Assembly (NCBI RefSeq): GCF_012489685.1
Contig: NC_080042.1
Span: forward strand, 2,110,501 to 2,174,500
DNA length: 64,000 bases
Reading direction: 5' to 3'
DNA from: Lotus japonicus
Lineage: Eukaryota > Streptophyta > Magnoliopsida > Fabales > Fabaceae
A program made the translations under genes and the position numbers. This document shows, in pieces, positions 47,101 through 57,895 of the stretch. The notes below the pieces were generated by a model that saw only the letters and a list, made by a program, of their open reading frames with translations, did no database searches and was not told where the DNA came from. How positions within the stretch are numbered: position 1 is the stretch's first letter; each line of letters starts with the position of its first letter.

Positions 47101-47520
47101 ATAAAAAACTGCCCTAAGTCACGCTTCATCCGTGCAATTCCCTTCTGTCCCTCTTCTATTCATCGCCTCCCAACCGACGCTTCCACAGAGATTACGGCGG
47201 CTCTATGTATTCCAGTGAGTTTGGTTGTGGTGGGAATCGTTGAAGCACACCCCATGCTCCGAGGAGAAGGTTGGTTTTCTTGATTTCTTCCTTCCGTTGG
47301 CTTCTATTTGTTTCTTTGTTACATATATCTGTTTCTTGAATGATTGCAGGTTCAGAAAATTTCCTCAGATGATTATAGGAAGCCCTAGGTAGTCAAGTTT
47401 GTCAAATTTTACCGTAGATGTTCTAATATATACTGCTAAGTAAAGCCTTAATTTGCCTCTTTTCTTCTCCATATGCTTATGTCTTGATATGCTACATTTA
47501 GTTTTCTTTAACTGTTTCAG

Positions 47521-47651
47521 AAAACTCATCCACCACAGTCAATCCTTCCACAAGAAGCATTCGCAAGGCTTCCACCCCAAGATTCACGAAGACTCTTGGT
47601 TTACGTTCAGACATGGAATGCGTCAACTCTTCTATTATTTATGCGGTCATG
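47521..47651 (+). other. Captured-exon-like segment in Helitron C
   Basis: A 131-base stretch with acceptor ACTGTTTCAG|AAAAC before it and donor CATG|GTAGCA after it, open in a Ser/Thr-rich frame (VNPSTRSIRKAS and on to DMECVNSS). Smaller exon-like pieces lie upstream (47355-47386). The parent gene is not recognised. Capture by the Helitron is inference. Confidence 0.4.
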
Positions 47652-50369
47652 GTAGCAAAGATTCACGCTCTCTGTAACTGTTTTTTTCTATTGGTGAGGA
47701 AACTGAAATTGCATTTTTAATGCTTTCGAACAAGTTGATTTTTAATGGAACATATTGTGCTTTCAAGCTTTAAAACTTTGTTTTTTTCCCTTGAAGAAAC
47801 TGAATCTACTGCCCATTTCAAAGTGGCTATTACGCCTTTCATAGTCTGTGACACAGAAAGATTCAAGTAAGATCAGATAAAAGGTATTTGCTATTGTTAT
47901 ACTTATTCAGTAATTTGTTTGGAAGTAAAGGCTATTATAGCAGAAGTTGGGGATAAATAATTGTGTAATTTATTTGCATTTTCCTTATTCTATTAAACAT
48001 GACCTTCAACGAGTGCAGGATGTTCAATTTACTTTATTTCCATGTTCATGATTTCATGAAGGAGTTAGAACTTCTAAACCTTATGGGTTCTCACTCTATC
48101 TAAAAAAAAAAAAAAAAAACTGGTTTTGATTTTCATAGGAATTTCTTTGATCTAATATGTTGTTTAACTTGATCTCCTTTCCTTGTTCTTCAATTTTCTA
48201 TATTTTATTTTTAAATTGATTGTGTTATATGTATGGTTGTTTGTTTTGAGATGAACTGACTTTGAAAATCCTATGGATTTTGTTTCCTAGTCATTAGATG
48301 ATGTCTTCATTTTGTTATCACTAATACTAGCAGAAGTGTATCCTCAAAGATGCTTCTTCTTCTAATTGTCTCAATTCTTGATATGGTTGATGGATTTTAG
48401 GAAACAAAGGAAATGATTTATCTATATATTTGTTAGCTTTGCTTCCTTCAAACATCTAAAGCTTTATCTATATCTTTTTTATCTACATATTTGTTACATT
48501 GCAGAAACATGACAACATATTTTCTGTCTTTAATTTGTGGGTGGATATTTGATTAGATAGGTACCATGAAAACCAATAATACCATATCAAGGCAAAGGAA
48601 GAAACCGGAACATGGTGTCGTGAAGGAGCTTGACTAGAGGAGCATAAAGCTAAAATCCCTTAAAGTGGATGGCAAATAACTTTTTATTTGTCTTTTATTT
48701 TTATTTTTGAGGGGGCTAGGGAACACTGCGCTTTCTCATTTAATCTGAAATGTGGACCATTGTCTGCTTCCACGAGCAGAATGTTGAATTGGATGCTCTT
48801 ATTTATTTATGATTATCAGTCAGTTTTATATTGTTGGCTTTGATATTAGAGTAGCAGTGGCATCAAGTTCCGGTTGGCTTATAGATGAAATTCTAAGAGC
48901 ATATATTTCTTTATTCTTTTTTTCTATATATTGATATATCCATCAATGATTTCTGTTAAAATCTCCTTTACATATTAAAAGTCATATGATCCTGGTGTAC
49001 ATGTGGTCTTGGAAAGAATTTTTAGCTTTTATCTTTCCACACCTCTTAATTATCTTTAGATTGTCAAGTCTTCATTTACATGGTTAGACTTTACCTATCT
49101 CTGTAAAAAACCCTCATTGCAGGCAGTATTAGAGTTACAAAAGAGAAGAGGTTATAAGATCAAATGTGTTGTTCTGTTTTTGGTAGTTGGTTTACCCCAT
49201 GTAAAGAATTTTCTCCTTCAACCATGTTGGTATTGTGGCGTGTAAACATAATTTATGATGCACTGAATTGAATACATAGTTTCAAACTGCAAAAGCTTTT
49301 ACATGGGTCATGGTTTTGATAAAAGGAAATACAAACGTAGCCAAAGACCGATAAGAGTAGAGAATATAATTGGTTAAATGATAGATGATACATGAATAGA
49401 AACCTAAGCATACCTTGATTTTCTTAAGCACATCATAGTCTGTCATGCCAGACATTCAAGAGTTAGTTATAATAAGATTCACCTCCACCTACGGTAAAGG
49501 ACCCAAGAAACCAAGTATAATTTTAGAACCTTTGATTTCTTTCTCTTCCCTGTTTTTTTTCTTTCTTCTCTTTCCTTTGTTACTCTCTAACTTTTTATTA
49601 GTTATTCAATTGTACCAATTTTAATCTATGCAATAAGAGTCTCAATTTAAGATTTTTTGTCCACTTTGCTCATCGTTTCCTACTCTTCTATTTCATTTGT
49701 TGTTTATTATATTTTTAATAACCAATGTCTTGATTGATGAATCAAATACAATAGACATATTCCCCGTGCAACGCGCGGGTAAAAAACACTAGTAAGAATA
49801 ATAACAGAAATCATATTAGTACTAGTTATAATAATTTTAAGTAAATTTTAATATATATATATATATTATTGTAAATGTTATTTAAGGGTACTTTTATCAT
49901 TTCATAAACATACACTTTTCTTTCCTCTAACTTTTCTGTCATACCAAACTCAAAAAATTATCTTACTTTCCTTCATTTTTCTCTTCTTTCCCGTTCTTTC
50001 CTTTCTCTTTCTTTCGTTCCTCATACCAAACAAATCCTTAAGCCATAGATGCACCCTAGAAGCCACCATTATGATTATTGAGTGCTAAAGATGAGTACTA
50101 GCAATCTTTCTAGGATGATAGTTAGTGTTGCCATTGTTTGTGTCAAAACTAGTAATGAGACACATTTGAGTTTTAAAAACGCCAAGCACGGACCAAACGT
50201 CTGGTTGCATTTGAATATTTGATTCCAACTAGTTTACTTCATGATTAAAGTTATGTGAACATCTTCCGAAGCAGACAATGGAAACTCACGAAAGGTTTAT
50301 TTGTTGTGTCACATGTATTAAAGAATTCCATTTTGAACTAGACTAAAAATTCAGTCTCTATTTATTTCA

Positions 50370-50606
50370 GGCTTAAATATGTTTTTCATCCCTGTAAAAT
50401 TTATAATTGGTAGTTTTAGTTCTGTAAAATATTAATTTTTTTTCTCCCTATAAAATACAAATTCATGTGTTTTAGTCATCTAGGACTAGGAGGGAGTAAA
50501 AACACATGATTTTCTATTTATTTTGAAGGAACAAAAACTAATAAATTTTTTACATGGACTAAAATCAAGTTATGCATATTTTACAAGGGCTAAAAACATA
50601 TATAAG
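50370..50606. mobile_element. MITE, about 237 bp
   Basis: The left end GGCTTAAATATGTTTTTCAT is matched inversely by AACTTATATATGTTTTTAG at the right. Inside, the TIR continues through CCCTGTAAAAT-like sequence. Non-coding. The exact right boundary is uncertain by about 5 bases. Confidence 0.65.
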
Positions 50607-50859
50607 TTTTTATTCTATTTGTTGTTTAGTGTGATGGCTTATCAAAGTTATGCCACAAGAAGCTGAGCCACTTTAGAATTAAGGGACTTCATTGTTTAGC
50701 CCAAAAGGATCTTCTAGGTTTTAGTGTGATAACTTATTTCTTAGCTAGGTGATACGTGCCAAATTTACCTAGTTTACATCCTATTAACCCTCTTTTGGTT
50801 TGAATATTTAAATATGTTGTTTGTAGTTAGAATATATGCTGCTTAATTTGTGTTTTTTA

Positions 50860-52000
50860 TTTCAAATTTTGTTGCAAGAGAGAAAATCTAAGTGAAAATC
50901 AAGTTTTGGTACATAATGATGATTTGAGAAGGGTGTGATGCTGAGCACTAGTGAAATGAAAGGATCTAAAGAAGAGTAGCGTAGAGCGGTCAAAAAGTGG
51001 CGCAAAGCACTAAAGGTGGTTAGAACGCCCCTTTCCTGAAGTAACCTTGGTGTTGAGCACCCAAAAGGTTGTGTTGAGCGCCACTGACCGCCCGACACAC
51101 TTAGTTAAAGCCAGAAACAGGGTAGAAAAGACTCTCTCTCTCTCAAATTCTAACAATCCTTTTGATATTTTGGGTTCTTTGCACCTGAAACAAAGATAAA
51201 ATAGGGAGAAAGTCAGGAGCATTTGGAGAGGAGGCTTGGATGCCGGATTCGGCGGTGAGACATCGCGACGGTTTCGGTTCTTATCGTTTCTTTTTTCCAT
51301 GTTTATAAAGCTATCCATGCTATCCATGCTATCCATGAAAATGGATAGCTAATCTCTATTTGTTGGGATTAGATGTAGTTTTTTATACTTATGGATTTGA
51401 TGTGATTATCCTTAATACAAACCATGTTCTTGTTTATGATTTAGTGATTTTCTCTTAATCTTAATGCTATGGTTTAGTTTATGCACCTAGAACATATCAC
51501 TTGATTCGGTGTAATAGCGGAAGCTACGACGTTTAGAGTCCGAACTTGACTTAATCATCTAATAAATATAATTGCTAGGAATAGAGTTAGGTTTGTAAGT
51601 TCCTTAAATACCTGAGCTTAAAGATAACTTAGCTTTTCTATGCATGTGAGGAATCAATCTATAGGAAAGTGAGTTATCGATATCCACTCATGTAAGAGAT
51701 CTATGAAGTAGGGTTGAACGGGTGTAGATGAATCGTATGCTTGAATATGTTATGTGTTTGAATAACCAGAATGCATAAAGGTCATTCAATGAAGTATAAT
51801 CTCAGCAATTTCTTTATCTTGTTGTTTTGTACTTTTCTTTGCGTTGCTTACTTTCATGTTTGATACAAACCAAATCAAAAACCTATTGTGAATCCATCAT
51901 TTGAGTATGCAAGCTATTGAACGACATTGGTATTACATCTCTCAGAGGATGACAAAACATGTATCTGCTTTACTACAATTTAATCTTAAGGGTTTAGTTC
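50860..52000. other. Probable retrotransposon LTR/leader remnant
   Basis: Character changes from plain AT-rich to mixed sequence with a CT/GA stretch, a CGGATTCGGCGG segment, three tandem GCTATCCAT words (51312-51339) and a long T-rich tract. This resembles the LTR and leader of Ty3/gypsy elements, but no terminal repeats, primer site or target duplication could be defined. Open frames here are short and unsupported. 49793-50369 holds nothing recognisable. Confidence 0.3.
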
Positions 52001-52062
52001 CAAATCAGTACAATTAAGGAAAAAAAACCTTCATCACTAGGAAGAAAAACAAAGTCTTCATC

Positions 52063-52116
52063 CATCCTATTAGAAAATCATATGTTCTTGATTTGTTACA
52101 TTCAGATATTTGTGGA
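52063..52116 (+). pseudogene. Copia pre-integrase/integrase relic, 18 codons
   Basis: A short frame reads HPIRKSYVLDLLHSDICG, matching the junction before the copia integrase core (DLLHSDICG-type). Upstream and downstream frames are closed. A very old or filler fragment. Confidence 0.5.
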
Positions 52117-52418
52117 GCGAGGAAGATCGCAATTTTTACGGTGTTGTTGGTTCAAAAATAGATTTTGGAGACTAGGTAGCCGTTTAGGTCAGTTGGGAAC
52201 CAACGTAACTATTCTCTAATCAAGCGATTAATCAAGAATGAGACGTTGTTCCTGAATGCAGGTTCCTAAGGCACTCCAAAAAGCTCTTAGAGATCGCTAT
52301 TGAAGAATTTGTATCGAAAAGATGGCTACTAACTAAGGCTAGAGGAAAATGGATAAAGAAAGGCTTAAATTTGCGGTAAATAAAAGACATAAAGCTGAAT
52401 AAATAAAGTGCTTGAAAG

Positions 52419-53185
52419 TAGGGGTGTTCATGGTTTGGTTCTTAACCAAACCAAACCATATCCACTTTAAAACCATTTATATGGTTTGGTTTATTATCCA
52501 AACCAGTTTTAAAAATATGGATATGGTTAAAAACCGGTTTAAAAATATGGATATAATTAAAAACCAGTTTAAAATTGTTTTTTTTAAATCATTTTAAAAC
52601 AAGATTTGGTTTAAATAAAAGTGGATTTCGTTCTATAAAATTTAAATTGAATCAAATCAATATTTTATTTTCAACTATAATCCAAAATTGAAAACAAGAT
52701 AAGTAAAAAATTGAATTGAAACTAAACAGTATAAACTCAAAACAGAAACGTGATAAATCCAAAACAGAGTGAGAACTGGAAGGTGAGAGAGAGGCGTAGG
52801 AGAGAGACCAAGAGAGTGAGAAACTTTGAGGGAGAGATAAACGCAGAAGAGAGAGAAATGTTGGTGGGAGAGTGAAACGTAGAGAGAGAAACGCAGATAG
52901 GGAAGGAGAGAGAGGAACGCAGATAGGGGGAGAGAGAAAGAAAAGCAAGAGACAGAGGAGAGGGATAAACAAGGAAGGGGATTCAATATAACTAAACAAG
53001 TTTTAAAATATGGGTATGGATATCCAGATTTTATATCCGGTTTTTAACTTTGGATAACCAAACTGATTTTAAAATATAAAAGTGGATCACTTCATAACCG
53101 GTTTTAGGAAATTTGGATTTTTTAAATTTGGATTCAGATTGGTTATGGACTGGATCAATATAACCGGATATTTTGAACAGGCCTA
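52419..53185. mobile_element. hAT-like non-autonomous element, 767 bp
   Basis: Ends TAGGGGTGTTCA and, in reverse complement, TAGGCCTGTTCA. The exact 8-bp duplication CTTGAAAG flanks it (52411-52418 and 53186-53193). AAACCGG/CCGGTTT and GGATATGG words are clustered subterminally on both sides. The centre (52765-52985) is a purine-rich GAGA tract that produces artificial Ser/Leu-rich open frames on the minus strand. Confidence 0.9.
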
Positions 53186-53193
53186 CTTGAAAG

Positions 53194-56100
53194 ATAAATG
53201 GTTGAAATACTGTAAATGATAAATGCAAAAAAATTGTAATTTTGATTGATTGATCAGTTGTCGTACAAATGACCCTTCCTCTATTTATAGTTGTAATACC
53301 CCGACTTTCAAGGGTCACAATAGTAACCCTTCTTGAAATAAATATGCAAAAGTGTTTACAAAAACGCAGGGTTTTTTCTTTTCCAAATGAAAAGATTTTT
53401 CAACATACAATGCATAAGACTTAACATAAATATTAAAACACCATAATATGAACATAAGCCTGAAGGCAAGAGTTTCAAAAGTTGTTAGAAACATCAGTAG
53501 TACAAATATTAAAATGATCAAAAGGATTAGTCAGCCCAAAATGGTCTTCTCTAGACACTCACGTCCGACTACGTCCGACTACTCCCTATGATCCTCATCC
53601 ACAGAGAACCACAAAAAGTAATGTGTCGGGGACCTACCCTATCCCAAATGTACAAACACCAGCTGGCCAAAAATGTTAAGTTCAAAGGTTTAATCATATC
53701 ATTTATCATGTTTTGTAAGATAACAATTTTTAAGAGCATAAGTGGAACACTAAAAATTTCATATTTCAGGAACATTATGATTCATGGTCTATACCCGTTT
53801 TGTTATGACCAATCCAAAGTATATCCATAGAAGACAATTCAATTGGTGATAAGAAGCTACAATAGAGTGGTCAAAGTTTATTGACTAACTCAACGTGACC
53901 AATGGAATGAAAAGCAAGAAGACCATCTGAGGAAGGTAGATCGTCTGAAGAATAGAAGACTCTCAAATGAAGCAAGTAGAAGTGTCTAAAGAATGAGCGC
54001 CACCATCGAATTAGAAAAGATCTTAGAAAAGCTTGGAGAAGAAGCCTTAATAGAAGATTACGTGATCTGACAAAGCACAATGCCCAAAACTAAAGTACAA
54101 CGTTGTCACAATCAAGCTGTCATATTTGCTCACCAATGGCCATTCTCATATATCCGCAGATGCACAGTTCACGTGGAGCCGCAATGATCCACAAAAATCT
54201 CAAAGAGACCGCAGTCAACCTTATCACGTGGAGCCGCAATGATCCACAAAAATCTCCCTCGCGTGCAAGTTACTGTTTGTTTCTAACGGCACCATCGTTC
54301 TCATGGTTCATAGTCTCACCTAGACCTATGTTCCATTAATTCTCATTTACTTGCAAGCGATTAATCTCATTCTCTTTGTTAAAGGCTCTAAAGTCAACCT
54401 AGAGTCTTACAACATTCGTCGCATAAAAGTACGACAAAATCATCACATTCACAATGAGAATTACAGCTAGATGAGCGACCCTTTACACAATATTCCAGCC
54501 AGTAACAAATTACATCAAAATAGTACCAGTAAGTTAGATATTCAAAATTCAGAAGAACACCCAACTAAATAATAGATAGATACAAGTTTTCTGAAATCAA
54601 GGGTCACAGTCATTTTCTGAAAAAAAAAAAAAAAAAAAACAACAGCAGTACAGGGATCACTAAAAACAATCTCCAGAACTCATTTCTCACATGCCTGGAA
54701 AGCTAATTTAAAAACCTACAACTTTCTAGTTTTTCACGTTTTCATTTGAAGACCAGAACTAGGTGATAATGTGCCACGAAGTTCGCTGTCGAGTATAGAA
54801 AACTGGCAGAGTCACTTCTGCCTCAAATTTAAATTCTGAAAATTCAAGTTCAGGTCTCCTAGACCATTTTCCAGTAACAAACATCATATATTCATCATCA
54901 AATTTCCAGAATTTACCAACAAAGATCATGTATCAAACATCATGTTATGACAAGAGGAAAAACAAGCCAAATTAACAAGTTGTCATAGCAAATCCACATA
55001 AAATCATAGATCATGGCATGAACATCGAATAGAGGTTTGTATACATGGTATATCATGGTAGAAAATCCAGCAAGCATCACACATACAAAAACTCATGCAA
55101 AACTATCAAGTTCATAGCTTTCTTCATGGCAAATCATGGCAATTTCCCTAGTCAAACTACCCAACCTAGACCAGCCCTTACCTTGCTAGTTTGGTGATGA
55201 AAAACAGAAGTTTTTGAGATGAAAAGATGATCAAGAGCTGCTGTCCACGCCCCTTCTTCCTCTCCCACTCGATCTCTCCCTCTCGCTCGCTTTCTCTCTT
55301 CCACTCTCTCGATCTCTCTCGCCTTTTCTCTCCCTTTCTCTCGGTTTCTTCTCCTCTTCTTTCTCTCTTCTTTTCTTCTGAGTTTCACGTAGGCTACTGA
55401 GTGTGTGAGCCTTCTGGTTCAGGTCTAGGGTTTTGGAGAAAGAAAAACAAGGAAATCCCCCCTTTGCCCCTTTAGTGGCCGGCGGCTTTCACACAACTAG
55501 GCCTAGGGTTTTTTTTTGTTTTTAAAGATTCAAGCCCAAACCCAAATAATTACCCTCCTAATACTGATTAAGAGAATAAAAATAAATCAAGGCAAAACCC
55601 CCTTCCCTGAATTTAAAAATAAATTCCGATTTAAGAAAAATTCTTCTAGCAAAATCGCTAGTACAGTACAGCCTGACCTTCTGTCACTAAAACATTAATA
55701 TCTCGGGCTATAGAGGTCGGAATGACCTGAAACCAACGAGAGAATTTAGCTAACGTAAAGAGCTACAACTCTCATGAAGGAAGCGTCTCCAAATAAGGTC
55801 GTTAATACCTCTCAAAAATTCACACAAGATCACGGACAGATTAGCAAATAACCCAAATTTCACTAAAACTTCACTTTTATTCAAGGGTTAATCGTCTACT
55901 TGGTCCCTGTCTTTGTCTCGCCGTCTGAAATTAGTCCCTCCCCGAAAAATTTACAAATCTGGGTCCTCTCGTTTGCAATAAGTCTGGAGCAGGTCCTCGC
56001 CGGAGTCTGGAGCTCCGGCGAGTGGTGAATAGACATGCTGACGGGATAAATGAGGCTGATGTGGATTAAAAATAAAATTACAAATAAAATAAAAATAACA

Positions 56101-57179
56101 AATCAGAAATTTTAATTTATTTAACAAAAATAAAATCAATTAACAAAACTAAAACAAATTAACAAAACTAACCCTATTCTAATTAACAAACCCAAATTAC
56201 CCTAAATTAACTCTAATTCCCCCAAATCATACCAATTCCCCAAATCACACAATTTCCAATCAAAATAAAACCCAGTAAGATTATTTTCTAGTTTCTAATC
56301 CAATCTACTCCAAACCCAGTAACCTCCTTCATCCTTCACTTTCCACCGAATCCTCCTTCACACTATGCAATTCCTTAATTTCACAATTCATTCCCCCTTT
56401 ATGAATCTGTCGCTTACACTCTCAGGGAAGACTTTCTGCAAATCAAAGATTGATACATGGATATGAAATTAGCAAAAATCACATAGCTATTTTTTTTGAA
56501 CAATTACTTCCCAATTCTTCACAAATCCATAGCAGTATACTCTTATCACAATTAATCACTACGAGTAAACACCTATTTTCTAACAAAACACCATCTGCAG
56601 CCACAACATCGAACCCATCCACCTTAAGCACGCTGGAATATCCTTGGGTAATCTCACGAACCAGCCTCTGGAATAGTACTTCTTATTCTCACGAAGAGCA
56701 ACAGTACAAAAGCTCCATGGGAAAAAAAACATATCTGAATCCCAGAAATCCAGATCTGAAACCCAAAAAACCCAGATCTGAAATCCAAAAACTCAGCAAC
56801 TTAATCGAACTTTTGTACTGCCATTCCTTATTATCATCCTCCGGAACCGAAGGAAGGCGATGAACGTTGAATATGGCGAACGAAGAAGATGAACGTTCAA
56901 CCCTTCAAAGGTCAAATAGGTTTCATGGAAGCCAATGTCTCTTCTGCTCACTCTCTTTCTCTGTTTGCAATTCGCATCGTAGAGCTTACAATTAAGCTTA
57001 CAGAACTCAAATCCATGTTATCTGCGGAACTTTTGTGTCTGAAGGTTTCCTCATTGGCTTAGTGGTGAAGAAGATTAAGATTTGTGGTGAAGGAGAGAAA
57101 GAAGAAGAAGTGGCGGTGGTAGGGTGATGAAGTGAAGGAGAAGATTGGGAAAAAAATTAGGGGCTGTTCGGGAGCTCTG
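53194..57179. other. Retroelement-like and unclassified sequence; no intact gene
   Basis: From 53292 (TGTAATACCCCGACTTTC) to about 55890 the sequence has the look of a long plant LTR or element UTR, with a duplicated ATGATCCACAAAAATCTC plus CACGTGGAGCCGCA segment (54172-54256) and a CT-rich block (55250-55380). At 55888 a MITE-type end (GGTTAATCGTCTACTTGGTC) starts, but its partner end is not found. 56290-56900 looks like a leader or exon of something with no recognised product. Confidence 0.35.
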
Positions 57180-57764
57180 GATTTGGCACCCCAGGGCTTA
57201 GAAATGGCACCCCAGATTTTTTAAAAAATGCCAGAACTACCCTTTCGGACACCGGGTATCCGTAACACTTCGGAATCCAAAGTTTCGAATAATACCTTGT
57301 TGAATCTGACACTTAAACGACAGACATAATTCGGAAACGTACAATCCGAAGTACTTCGGATTCGTTGAATCCGAAAACCTGTCGCACACTGCCACCTTTT
57401 GAGCACCATTACTCCTCCACCACCAACTCCATCACCATTACTCATCCACCACCAACCCCATCACCACCCCCCCATTACAATCAGATTCAAAAAACTCCAC
57501 CACCACCACTCTTCCTCTTCTTCCTCCATGTTTGTTTTCCTCCCCCTCACCACCATCTCCTTCCAAGTTCCACTTGCTCCACCCTCAACCACCATCTCCT
57601 TCCAAGTTCCACCTTGCTACCAAGTTCCTTCTGGTAAGTTTCATTTCTCTCCCCCTTCATATCCTGCTTTACTTATCATTGTAGTTACATTTCATTGTTG
57701 TTTGTTGGAAGTTCGTTTTGCACCACCATTGTTTGCTTGTATTCTGATGCTGTCGAGCTTGATA

Positions 57765-57865
57765 CGGATTGTCTGTATCCGAACGAATTCGGATTGTCTT
57801 TATCCGAACGAGTTCGGATTGTCTGTATCCGAACGAGTTCGGAATCCCAATGTCCGAAGTAGTTA
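57765..57865. repeat. ATCCGAAC-GA-GTTCGGAT palindrome array in MULE-2 intron 1
   Basis: Three tandem units of about 27 bases, each TATCCGAACGAGTTCGGATT-like and near-palindromic, then TCCGAAG. It sits between the leader exon (donor near 57633) and the first coding exon, in the same place as the ACGCAC array of MULE-1. Confidence 0.85.
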
Positions 57866-57895
57866 ACCAGTTGCAGTTTGTTACATGCAGGCTGA

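Larger units (their letters stand above)
46221..49792 (+). mobile_element. Helitron C, non-autonomous, with captured-gene-like exons
   Basis: It begins A|TCAATATATATTAGAAAAGAA at 46221 and ends CTAG|T at 49792. The hairpin CCCGTGC-AAC-GCGCGGG is at 49763-49779. Its 5' sequence, especially AGAAAAGAAGAACTC, is shared with Helitron B, and the length (3.57 kb against 3.65 kb) is similar. No Rep/helicase. From 47150 to 48700 the composition becomes genic, with several exon-like pieces bounded by splice signals. Confidence 0.85.

Noticed and set aside
52652..52999. 115- and 103-codon Leu/Ser-rich minus-strand frames
   Set aside because: By-products of the purine-rich GAGA tract inside the hAT-like element.
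53292..53319. Apparent tiny LTR-like unit TGTAATACC to GTCACA flanked by ATAGT
   Set aside because: Only 28 bp long; the matching 5-bp flanks are probably coincidence. No larger unit with matching flanks was found.
54103..54339. 78-codon plus-strand frame
   Set aside because: Covers a local direct duplication in retroelement-like sequence; no motif.
56450..56863. 137-codon plus-strand frame
   Set aside because: Low-information composition, no recognised domain, no splice or promoter context that supports it.
57399..57866. 155-codon plus-strand frame rich in Pro/His/Ser
   Set aside because: Lies in the MULE-2 leader exon and first intron; it spans a probable splice donor and the palindrome array.
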